DNA of 33,303 nt from Aquificota bacterium (GTDB lineage: Bacteria; Thermosulfidibacterota; Thermosulfidibacteria; Thermosulfidibacterales; B14-G1), in NCBI GenBank assembly GCA_015486105.1, contig WFSI01000044.1, positions 1 through 33,303 on the forward strand, written 5' to 3'. Positions within the stretch are counted from its first letter, which is position 1; each line of letters begins with the position of its first letter. Below are positions 9,191 through 15,482 of the stretch, one piece after another. The notes below the pieces were generated by a model. The model ran no database searches. It was not told where the DNA came from and saw only the letters and a list, made by a program, of their open reading frames with translations. The translations under genes and the position numbers were made by a program.

Positions 9191-9520
9191 TTATTTGGTG
9201 GCTCCTCCAGGGGTCTTGGGAGGCTCGTTTGCCTTCTTCTCCCCTTCCTTAGCTCCCTCGTTGGTCTTCTTGACGGCAGGGGTAGCCTTCTCTACCGCAG
9301 GAGCCTTTGCCTCACCCGCCTGTCCTTCTGCTGGCTTGCTCACAGCCTTACCAGCCTTTTCCTTTACCTGAGCAGGTGCCGGGGCCGCCTCTTTGGGTGC
9401 CTGCTGGGATACAGTGGCCTTCGCCTTACCTGCAGGGGCCTTTTCCTTCTTCTTTCCGCAACCGGAACAAGCCACCACAAACATCAAACCCAGAGCTACC
9501 AAAAACACCTTACGCATCAT
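9191..9520 (-). CDS. Small Lys/Ala/Pro-rich lipoprotein of unknown function
   Basis: The 109-residue protein begins MMRK followed by a hydrophobic stretch and VVACSGCGKKK, which fits a lipoprotein signal peptide with lipidation at Cys18 or Cys21. The rest is low-complexity and charged, dominated by Lys, Ala, Glu and Pro with PAPAQVKEK- and KATPAVKK-like segments and no visible folded domain. The mature part is probably an extended tether in the periplasm, perhaps contacting peptidoglycan or envelope polymers; this is inference from composition only. The ATG pair follows GGAGGG, a consensus-like promoter lies upstream, and a strong terminator follows, so it is a monocistronic gene. I do not recognise a named family. 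Confidence 0.8.
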   Translation of the reverse strand: MMRKVFLVALGLMFVVACSGCGKKKEKAPAGKAKATVSQQAPKEAAPAPAQVKEKAGKAVSKPAEGQAGEAKAPAVEKATPAVKKTNEGAKEGEKKANEPPKTPGGATK

Positions 9521-9549
9521 TTCATCCCTCCTAATAGAGAATTTGGAAA

Positions 9550-9578
9550 ATTATTCCTCATTTCTCTCCTAAGGTCAA
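9550..9578 (-). promoter_or_regulatory. Promoter of the lipoprotein gene
   Basis: The minus strand carries TTGACC (9573-9578), a 17-base spacer and AATAAT (9550-9555), about 30 bases before the start codon. Five of six positions match in each box. Confidence 0.7.
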
Positions 9579-9631
9579 GGAGCACAGGCCAGAGATTCCC
9601 TTTTCTTGAGGGAGAAGATGCGAAAGTCGCT

Positions 9632-10822
9632 CTATCCCCCAAAGATGCCCACATCCCTGCCTGCTCCTTCAAAAGCCTTCAAGGCAAGATCTAAATCCCC
9701 CCGTGTATGGGTTGCCATAAGGGTCACTCGGAGACGACTGGTACCAGGAGGCACCGTGGGAGGACGGATGCCCGCCACAAAGACCCCTTTCTCCAGTAGC
9801 CTCTGACTCATCTCCATGGTCTTATCTTCAGGACCAATGATTACGGGGACCACCGCCGTATGCTGGTTAGCCACATCAAAACCCAAAGACCTCAAACCCT
9901 CCACAAAATAGGCCACATTATCGTGGAGCCGACTGCGCCTTTCAGGCTCCTCCTGGACTATCCTTATAGCCTCCAACGCCACAGCCATATCCGCTGGAGG
10001 AAGGGCTGTGGTGAATATAAAGCTTCTGGCCCTGTTAATGAGATAGTCCTTAAGGATTTCGCTCCCCGCCACATAGGCCCCAAAGCCCCCCAAGGCTTTA
10101 CCCAGAGTACCCATCTGGATGGCCACATCCTGGGTAAGGCCAAAGTGCTCCACCGTTCCCGCTCCCCTCTCGCCCAGCACACCCGTGGCATGGGCCTCGT
10201 CCACCATAAGAAACGCCCCATAGTCCTCGGCTAAACCCGCTATTTCTGGAAGAGGGGCTATATCCCCGTCCATGCTGAAGACCCCATCCACTACAATGAG
10301 ACGGCGACGACCTCCCTCCCTTTTTAAAAGACTCTCCAAGACACCCATATCCTTATGGGGATAAACGGCCACTTTGGCCCGGGAGAGGCGACAGCCGTCT
10401 ACAATGGAGGCATGATTCAGTTCATCGGAAAAGACCACGTCCTCAGGGCCCACCAAAGAAGAAATGACACCCAGATTGGCCATGTACCCGCAATTGAAGA
10501 TCAAAGCAGCCTCCGTGCCCTTGAATCGGGCAAGGGCCTCCTCCAATTCACGGTGAAGACGCATAGTTCCCGACACTAGACGAGAGGCCACAGCACTGGT
10601 GCCGTATAGGTCTATGGCTCTTTTGGCCGCATCCATGAGCCGGGGATGACCAGCAAGCCCTAGATAGTTATTGGAACACATAAGGACCACCTCCCGATCA
10701 TCCAGAACCACTCGGGGGGACTGAACCGTCCAAATGGTCCTCAGAAAGCGGTATCTACCAGCCCTCCTTATCTCCTCCAGCTCATGAGACAAAAGTAGAC
10801 CCAGATATTCCCTCAATCCCAC
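9632..10822 (-). CDS. bioF: BioF-type alpha-oxoamine synthase (8-amino-7-oxononanoate synthase-like)
   Basis: This 396-residue PLP enzyme belongs to the alpha-oxoamine synthase family, which condenses an amino acid with an acyl-CoA and releases CO2; BioF uses L-alanine and pimeloyl-CoA/ACP in biotin synthesis. Visible motifs are SNNYLGLAGHP, ASRLVSGT..H.ELE, DELNHASIVDGCRLS, VDEAHATGVLG (Asp208 of the cofactor site) and GTLGKALGG, with Lys242 as the PLP Schiff base. The SRLVSGT and NHASIVDG blocks favour BioF over 2-amino-3-ketobutyrate CoA ligase. No other biotin gene is nearby. The start overlaps the end of the acyl-CoA ligase gene by ten bases, suggesting translational coupling and perhaps a shared pathway. 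The true acyl substrate is uncertain. Confidence 0.85.
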   Translation of the reverse strand: MGLREYLGLLLSHELEEIRRAGRYRFLRTIWTVQSPRVVLDDREVVLMCSNNYLGLAGHPRLMDAAKRAIDLYGTSAVASRLVSGTMRLHRELEEALARFKGTEAALIFNCGYMANLGVISSLVGPEDVVFSDELNHASIVDGCRLSRAKVAVYPHKDMGVLESLLKREGGRRRLIVVDGVFSMDGDIAPLPEIAGLAEDYGAFLMVDEAHATGVLGERGAGTVEHFGLTQDVAIQMGTLGKALGGFGAYVAGSEILKDYLINRARSFIFTTALPPADMAVALEAIRIVQEEPERRSRLHDNVAYFVEGLRSLGFDVANQHTAVVPVIIGPEDKTMEMSQRLLEKGVFVAGIRPPTVPPGTSRLRVTLMATHTRGDLDLALKAFEGAGRDVGIFGG

Positions 10823-12012
10823 TTCCGGCGGTCCTCCAAGGATTTAGAACCCTTCAACTCCCCTGAAGCCACAGTCTCCACGGCATCCACCTTCAGACGA
10901 AATAGCCCTTCGGCCCGGGTTTTCAAGGCCTTGAGATCATTAGGAGAAGCCTTTCCCTCCACCCGAATGACCAGGGTGTCCCTCACCCCTTCCCGATCCA
11001 CCACTACCTGGAGCCCCCTTACCCAGGGAAACTCTCCTGCCAAGGCCTTCACCTGGTGGCCGTGGAGGAAGAGGCCCCTCACCTTCACGGAGTCGCCCAC
11101 TCTGCCCATGAACCCCGCCAAGCGTGGGGAGGCCCACCTGCCACAAGAACAAGGCTCTTCCAGGAACCTTGATAGATCCCCCGTACCAAAACGAATGAGG
11201 GGGTAGACCTTGTTCAAAAGCGTTACCACTACCTCTCCCACATCCCCAATGGTCAAGGGCTCTCCTGTAACAGGATCACATACCTGGACCACCAAGCCCT
11301 GAGCCAAATGGAGGCCCTCCTTCCTGACACACTCGAAGCCTATGGTACCCACATCGGCAGTACCGTAACACTGGTAGGTATCAATACCCCACTCTTCCTG
11401 GAACATTCCCCTGAGAGAAGAGGGAAGAGGCTCTGCTGAAACCAAGGCCCTTTGCAAAGGAAATTCCACCGGAGCCACACCTACTTCCCGGGCCTTTTCT
11501 AAAACGGAAGCCAGGAAACTGGGGGTCCCTACAAACCCTGTAGCTTCTAACTTGAGGATAATCTACACCTGGAGCTCCCTGTTACCCACTCCCGTGGGCA
11601 CCACCACTGCCCCCAAAGCCCTTAATCCCTCATCATACATGAAACCTGCCGGGGTAAGGTGATAGGAAAATGCATTTACCACCAGGTCTCCGGAGCCAAA
11701 ACCTGCTGCCTTTAAGGCCTGAGCCCTCCTCCAGTAGTCCTCTGTAGCCCCCTGGGGATCGAAGATAGGCCCTGGAGAGACAAAAATCCGGGCCAGGCAA
11801 GAAACATCCGTAGTCAAAAGCCCCCCAAAGGAAGGAGCTTGTTCCTGGAGAGAAACCAGCTTCTCCTTCTTCAACACAGGGATACGGGCTAAGTCATCCT
11901 GGCCTTTAATGTCTCCTGTTACCAGCCCGGCTTCCTCCATACGTTCCTTGAAAGCCGGGCTCCTTTCCCAAGCCAGCTTTACTATCTCTCTAATCTTAGC
12001 ATCCCCTTCCAT
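10813..12012 (-). pseudogene. PaaK-family acyl-CoA ligase interrupted by an in-frame TAG
   Basis: Two pieces in the same frame make one phenylacetate-CoA ligase-type protein of about 399 codons. Residues 1-149 (11563-12012) contain the AMP-binding N-terminal part, with FSYHLTPAGFMYDEGLRALG and PTGVGNRELQV. A TAG codon at 11563-11565 stops translation. The frame then resumes without a shift as IILKLEATGFVGTPSF, CYGTADVGTIGFEC, YPLIRFGTGDLSRF and a C-terminal domain with GRVGDSVKVRG. Homologues I recall carry Gln, Arg or Lys at the TAG position, so a single change such as CAG to TAG explains it. TAG is an ordinary stop in neighbouring genes, so general readthrough is unlikely. A restart at the GTG at 11476-11478 could give only the C-terminal 221 residues. 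The ATG follows AGGAGGGAG; the 3' end overlaps bioF. Confidence 0.85.
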
Positions 12013-12030
12013 GACTCCCTCCTAAACCAA

Positions 12031-12651
12031 TCAGGCAAAAAGGCCGCCTCGGTCCTGCTCATGACCAGTTGCTGGGGACGGTAAATGGAAAGCGAAGTAG
12101 TCCTTGAGAAACCGCCTCTCCCACTTAGTGAAGCAAGAAGGATCTACATAATTATGTAAGGGTTTCCTCCCCTTCAGAAGAGAAAAGTGATTCCTCATCC
12201 TTAGGGTGAGGAGAAACTGGTAGGCAAAGATAAACTCATCGGCTTCGTCCTTGGAAAAAACATCCACCTCCGCCATCGCCTCTATACGATCAGAGGTATT
12301 GGTCTCCCTAATCCCTTCCACAAGGGTCAAGGCCCTTACACCTTCCAGTATGGGGAGGCATCCTCTAAGTTGGATATCCAAAGCGTTTTTGTGTTCCCCC
12401 GACTTCTCCACAATAAAATGGCCAAAGAGACCTATGGATGGTTTAATCTCCGCCGAAGATTTGCCCATCCGAGCCACAAAGCCTGAATAATTCTTAACAT
12501 GGTATAGGTCTCTACCAAATCCCAGCCCCAGGTTCCTATTCGGATGTGCGCTACACGAAATATGTATGTGATCTCTATCTATCCCTGTAGCCTCAAACTT
12601 CATCGCATACCTCTCTTCTATCCCTCTCACCCTCTCCTTTATTATTTCCAC
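12031..12651 (-). CDS. Chimeric ORF: IS200-type transposase N-terminus fused to DUF294 C-terminal domain (probably non-functional)
   Basis: The 206-residue frame is a join of two unrelated proteins. Residues 1-39 match Y1/IS200-type transposases, including ERYAMKFEATGIDRDHIHIS with the metal-binding HUH-type H-x-H (His28, His30). From about residue 45 it is the C-terminal substrate-binding domain of DUF294/GlnD-like nucleotidyltransferases: ALDIQLRGCLPILEGVRALTL, IRETNTSDRIEAM, AYQFLLTLRMRNHF and NYVDPSCFTKWERRFLKDYF. The CBS and nucleotidyltransferase parts of the DUF294 protein and the catalytic-tyrosine half of the transposase are both missing. A deletion joining a transposon to the host gene explains this. 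The start is an assumed GTG with no clear ribosome-binding site. It ends 18 bases before the broken acyl-CoA ligase gene. DUF294 proteins often accompany acetate symporters, which fits the remnants on the other side. Confidence 0.75.
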   Translation of the reverse strand: MEIIKERVRGIEERYAMKFEATGIDRDHIHISCSAHPNRNLGLGFGRDLYHVKNYSGFVARMGKSSAEIKPSIGLFGHFIVEKSGEHKNALDIQLRGCLPILEGVRALTLVEGIRETNTSDRIEAMAEVDVFSKDEADEFIFAYQFLLTLRMRNHFSLLKGRKPLHNYVDPSCFTKWERRFLKDYFAFHLPSPATGHEQDRGGLFA

Positions 12652-12770
12652 TACATCTCCTTCTAATAGCGCTTTCCTAATACTTTACCGGAAAAACTAT
12701 GTGGTAATGCATCTGCCACGCACAGCGATACCCCTTCTTTACCTTGCTACCTCTGTTTCTTCCTCCACCC
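12535..12770 (-). pseudogene. tnpA: Truncated, frameshifted IS200/REP-associated (Y1) transposase
   Basis: On the minus strand, one frame reads YRCAWQMHYHIVFPVKY and a second reads RKALLEGDVVEIIKERVRG and on to IDRDHIHIS. The two join at about 12677-12682, where an extra T turns TAT-AGG into TAT-TAG. Together they rebuild the N-terminal half of a Y1 HUH transposase (compare the YHIVWCPKYRRKVL motif of the family). The half with the catalytic tyrosine is gone, replaced by DUF294 sequence. The upstream boundary near 12770 is approximate. A palindrome at 12795-12816 sits where a terminal hairpin of such an element would be. Confidence 0.75.
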
Positions 12771-12794
12771 ACACCCCCACCACTGGCTAAGGTA

Positions 12795-12816
12795 TCCCTG
12801 TGGCGAGCCACAGGGA
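12795..12816. repeat. Perfect 9-bp palindromic hairpin beside the transposase remnant
   Basis: TCCCTGTGG (12795-12803) pairs exactly with CCACAGGGA (12808-12816) around the four-base loop CGAG. IS200/IS605 elements and REP sequences carry imperfect or perfect hairpins recognised by Y1 transposases. This one lies about 25-45 bases outside the transposase N-terminus, so it is a candidate left-end hairpin. No second copy was noticed in the window. Confidence 0.55.
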
Positions 12817-12858
12817 ATATCCAAGTTTACATTTCTGAAAAGAAAGAGGCAACAGAAG

Positions 12859-13065
12859 ATGCTAATACCACCAAAACAATTGATCTTGGCCTTTGTTACG
12901 ATGTGTGCCTATGTATTTTTCTGGTGGATAGTGAAAGCTGTCAATCCCGGCATCACAAAAGTCATCATTGGAGGCGATTCCGCTCCTGTATGGTATACCT
13001 GCTCATAGGGCTTTATCTGTGGAACTCCTAATTGCATGGATCGTAAGTACGGATTAAGGAGGTAA
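12859..13065 (+). pseudogene. Remnant of a symporter small subunit (DUF4212/DUF485-like)
   Basis: The plus frame from ATG 12859 reads MLIPPKQLILAFVTMCAYVF, FWWIVKAVNPGITKVIIGG and APVWYTCS, then TAG at 13006-13008. The same frame later gives CMDRKYGLRR before a TAA, and a neighbouring frame contains a hydrophobic YLLIGLYLWNS. Small two-helix proteins that precede sodium:solute symporters have this layout, with a first helix, a short link with GG, a second helix, and a tail such as MNRLDRKYG. The assignment rests on position directly before the symporter remnant and on this resemblance, so the family is tentative. It appears disrupted by a stop and probable frameshifts. Confidence 0.4.
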
Positions 13066-13069
13066 AAAA

Positions 13070-13477
13070 ATGCAATATGGAGCAGGTGTAGGTTCATTGT
13101 CATTGCGAGTGCTATCCTCTACTTTGTTATCATTATTGATATCGGTCTTTACTCCAAAAAACCGGCGGTAAGTGTTGCCGATCACTACGTGGCAGGCCGC
13201 TCTGTAGGATCCTTCACAAACGAGGCTGTGCTGGCCGCCACTTACCTCTCTCTCCAGTTTCCTGGAGCTGCTCTGCTTCATGTTCATCTTGGGTTACCCC
13301 TTCTGGTGGGCCATGGTGGGTATCATTGTAAGCTTCCCCATTGCCGCCGCCCTCCTGATGGCGGGACCGTTGCAGAAGTACGCACCTGTGGCCTTCACAG
13401 ACCACTGCCGTGACAGGTACGAGATGTCCGTAGCAGGGCGCTTCATGGCCGGCATTCCCATCATAGAGAGAGTTTAG
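13070..13477 (+). pseudogene. Truncated, frameshifted sodium:solute symporter (ActP-like)
   Basis: An ATG at 13070 lies seven bases after AAGGAGG. The recognisable protein switches frame. It reads ILYFVIIIDIGLYSKKPAVS and VADHYVAGRSVGSFTNEAVL in one frame to about 13265. It then returns to the frame of the ATG as FMFILGYPFWWAMVGIIVSF and PLQKYAPVAFTDHCRDRYEM, and stops at TAG 13475-13477. This is the N-terminal quarter of a sodium:solute symporter (family length about 500-600 residues), with the hallmark VAGRSVG and GYPFWWA segments. The remaining three quarters are absent, so it cannot transport. Two compensating shifts plus a truncation point to a decaying gene. The acetate specificity is inferred from the DUF294 neighbour and small-subunit remnant. 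Confidence 0.75.
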
Positions 13478-13478
13478 G

Positions 13479-13520
13479 AATAGCTGACAAGGAGAAAATC
13501 CTTGTTTAATCTAAGCTATT
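13479..13520. terminator. Two-part hairpin after the symporter remnant
   Basis: Outer arms AATAGCT (13479-13485) and AGCTATT (13514-13520) enclose an inner stem ACAAGGA (13487-13493)/TCCTTGT (13499-13505). The plus strand continues CGTTTTT, which suits an intrinsic terminator. It begins directly after the truncated symporter and could alternatively mark a deletion or element boundary. Confidence 0.5.
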
Positions 13521-13591
13521 CGTTTTTACAGGAAAATAGGAACCTGACCGGCAGCTCCTCAAAGTTAGGTTTAAATTTCAAGAAAGATTTC

Positions 13592-13621
13592 TTGACATTA
13601 TCAACATCTTGGACCTATAAT
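13592..13621 (+). promoter_or_regulatory. Consensus sigma-70 promoter of the small channel gene
   Basis: TTGACA at 13592-13597, an 18-base spacer and TATAAT at 13616-13621. Both boxes match the consensus at all six positions, the best promoter in the window. Transcription would start near 13628, leaving a leader of about 180 bases. Confidence 0.85.
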
Positions 13622-13807
13622 TTATTTATAGAATTATGTTAGTATAAACCAAGAAGGGGGTGATAACGAAAAACCAACCTACTGCAAAACTGTAGAGAGG
13701 AGGTGATAGAAGAATTTATAGGTTATTACAAGTGTTGTTCGTAAATGCGATGGAGAAGATTTAGTTTTTAGTAACCATTTTTAAATCATGTTATCAGGAG
13801 GTGTAAA
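13622..13807 (+). other. Long AT-rich 5' leader with several Shine-Dalgarno-like motifs
   Basis: Between the promoter and the channel gene lie about 180 bases with no recognised gene. Three purine-rich ribosome-binding-like motifs occur: AAGGGGGTGATA (about 13656), AGGAGGTGATAG (about 13698) and the true site AGGAGGTG (13797-13804). Very short frames follow the first two, for example an 11-codon one from GTG ATA ACG. I recognise no known riboswitch fold. Confidence 0.4.
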
Positions 13808-14317
13808 ATGGCACATGTTGCGTTGAATACTTTGATCTGGGAAGCCGCAATTATGCTTTGGATCATAGGCTTCGTGGAAATGGGCATCGGAAAGAACGAT
13901 CCTAAAGACTTCGGATGGATTCTCCTAACAGGTGGCCTTATGGAAACCCTCGCTATGGCCTTCCTCATAGCGTCCAAGGACATGTTTGGCGCCACAGCGG
14001 CAGCCGCCTTTATTCTTCTACTATGGATCCTGGGAGCCGCCTTTGTCTCTGGGGATACCAACCGCCAGGCCCAAACCCACGCCGTGTGGTTCACAGGGTT
14101 CTACTTCCTCTTTGCCGCCGTCTTCCTGGGAATGCACCACATCATATGGCTCACCATTGCCTTTGCTTTATTGGTACCCCTCTGCTGGCTCCTATCCCTC
14201 GGGGCTTATACGGGAAAACACTTCTTTGGAAAGATAGCCGGATTTATTTCTTTGATTGAAGGTATTATATTTTTTGCTTTGGCTTTTACCAACGCAATTG
14301 GAAAACCATTGCCATAG
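13808..14317 (+). CDS. Six-helix small channel protein, GPR1/FUN34/YaaH (SatP)-like or AmiS/UreI-like
   Basis: The 169-residue protein is almost entirely hydrophobic, with six predicted membrane helices and short loops. Its FGATAAAAF segment after helix 2, YTGKHFFGKIAGF before the last helix, and end IGKPLP resemble acetate/succinate channels of the YaaH/SatP family, although the classic NPAPLGL motif is not visible. The LIEGI in the last helix and the early NDPKDFGW also recall AmiS/UreI urea/amide channels, which share size and hexameric architecture. Context favours acetate: a decayed acetate-type symporter and DUF294 fragment lie upstream, and no urease or amidase is present. The ATG follows AGGAGGTG at a five-base gap. 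It has its own consensus promoter and is followed by a strong terminator. Substrate remains uncertain. Confidence 0.75.
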   Translation: MAHVALNTLIWEAAIMLWIIGFVEMGIGKNDPKDFGWILLTGGLMETLAMAFLIASKDMFGATAAAAFILLLWILGAAFVSGDTNRQAQTHAVWFTGFYFLFAAVFLGMHHIIWLTIAFALLVPLCWLLSLGAYTGKHFFGKIAGFISLIEGIIFFALAFTNAIGKPLP

Positions 14318-14331
14318 AAAGATAGAAAAGC

Positions 14332-14370
14332 GAAGTTTTTGCTGGCCGCCTAAGGGCCAGCAAAAACTTC
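14332..14370. terminator. Strong bidirectional terminator between channel gene and galT
   Basis: GAAGTTTTTGCTGGCC (14332-14347) pairs perfectly over 16 bp with GGCCAGCAAAAACTTC (14355-14370), with a seven-base loop. It lies between two convergent genes and can serve both. Confidence 0.8.
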
Positions 14371-14436
14371 CTCCATACGCGCGTCCCCAAAAAAGTACAC
14401 CACAAGTTCCCACAAAACCCTCCGTTCAACTTTCGC

Positions 14437-15471
14437 TCACAGCTCTATCTGGATATCCCTCAACTCCTCAGCAGCCACCTCAGGGGGCGTAGGGTTGATA
14501 TAGAAACCTGTGCCCCACTCAAAACCCGCAATCTTAGTGAGACGAGGCACCAGCTCCAAATGCCAGTGATAATCGTTCTCAATAGTCCCCCAGTAATGGG
14601 GCTTCCCTGGCCTGGGAGTGAGAGAGGGGCAGGTATGAAGAACAAAGTTATACGGGGGATCATTAAGGGTAAGCTTTATTCTGAGGAGCATGTCCTTCAT
14701 GGCCTGGGCCAGGACCAAAAGATCATCTTCAGACAAACAGGCAAAATCATGGTTGTGCCTCATGGGAAAAAGCCATGTCTCAAAGGGGAAAGAAGAGGCA
14801 AAGGGTGTCCATAACATATAATTGCCATCAGCCTTCACCACCCTCTTGCCTATGGCCAACTCTTGCTTAATGATATCGCAGAAGATACACCGCTCCTTCT
14901 TGAGATAGTGCTCCTGGGCCGCCCTCAGCTCCTGAATCACCACAGAAGGGGTGACAGGGGTGGCGATGATCTGGCTATGGGAATGGGAAATAGACGCTCC
15001 CGCCGCTGCCCGATGATTCTTGAAAACCAAGATATAACGAAAGCGCTTATCCCGCCTCAAATCCCTGATCCTTTCCCTGTAAGCCAACAAAACATCCCTG
15101 ATCTCCTCTACGGATAGATCACCAAGGGAACGGTCATGATCAGGGTTCTCAATGACCACCTCATGGGCCCCTATGCCTGTCATCCTATCAAAGAGACCTA
15201 CCCCCTCCCTCTGCAATTCCCCCTCCACCCTAAGGGCAGGAAATTTGTTGGGGGTCACCCTCACCCTCCAACCTGAAGTATCAGGGGCAGAACCTGGGGG
15301 TCTGATGGCAAAGACTTCAGGGGGGGTCCTATCCTCGCTGCCATAACAGAAAGGACAAACATGGAGGTGCTTCTCTTCTTCAGGGATCTGATAATCCTTA
15401 GGCCTCCTAGCTCGTTCCACAGCAATAATGACAGACCTCTGTCTAACAGGATCAATCCTCAGCTCCGGCAT
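14437..15471 (-). CDS. galT: Galactose-1-phosphate uridylyltransferase
   Basis: The 344-residue protein belongs to the HIT superfamily GalT branch, which swaps UMP between UDP-glucose and galactose-1-phosphate through a uridylyl-histidine. It shows the zinc-type pair CPFC (about residue 40), VTPNKFPAL, EVVIENPDHDRSL and FKNHRAAAGASISHSHSQI. In the last, the second His of H-S-H is expected to be the nucleophile (HPH in E. coli). A second half has CIFCDI, FPFETWLFPMRHNHDF and NDYHWHLELVPRL. Some proteins of this type act as ADP-glucose or other hexose-1-phosphate nucleotidyl transferases, so the sugar is not certain. It starts 11 bases after the GH57 gene stop and is the last gene of a sugar/glucan operon. 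Confidence 0.9.
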   Translation of the reverse strand: MPELRIDPVRQRSVIIAVERARRPKDYQIPEEEKHLHVCPFCYGSEDRTPPEVFAIRPPGSAPDTSGWRVRVTPNKFPALRVEGELQREGVGLFDRMTGIGAHEVVIENPDHDRSLGDLSVEEIRDVLLAYRERIRDLRRDKRFRYILVFKNHRAAAGASISHSHSQIIATPVTPSVVIQELRAAQEHYLKKERCIFCDIIKQELAIGKRVVKADGNYMLWTPFASSFPFETWLFPMRHNHDFACLSEDDLLVLAQAMKDMLLRIKLTLNDPPYNFVLHTCPSLTPRPGKPHYWGTIENDYHWHLELVPRLTKIAGFEWGTGFYINPTPPEVAAEELRDIQIEL

Positions 15472-15482
15472 ATCTTCACCTC

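Noticed and set aside
11563-11565. Pyrrolysine or general TAG reassignment
   Set aside because: GH57, the channel gene, waaF and the small Cys gene all end naturally at TAG, and the ligase is not a pyrrolysine protein, so a nonsense mutation or error is simpler.
12744-13031. 95-codon plus-strand open frame as a real gene
   Set aside because: It crosses the transposase remnant, the hairpin and the small-subunit remnant in a frame that matches none of them except for a short hydrophobic end.
13622-13807. Known riboswitch in the channel gene leader
   Set aside because: No conserved core of a riboswitch class I recognise is present; it is reported only as a structured-leader candidate.
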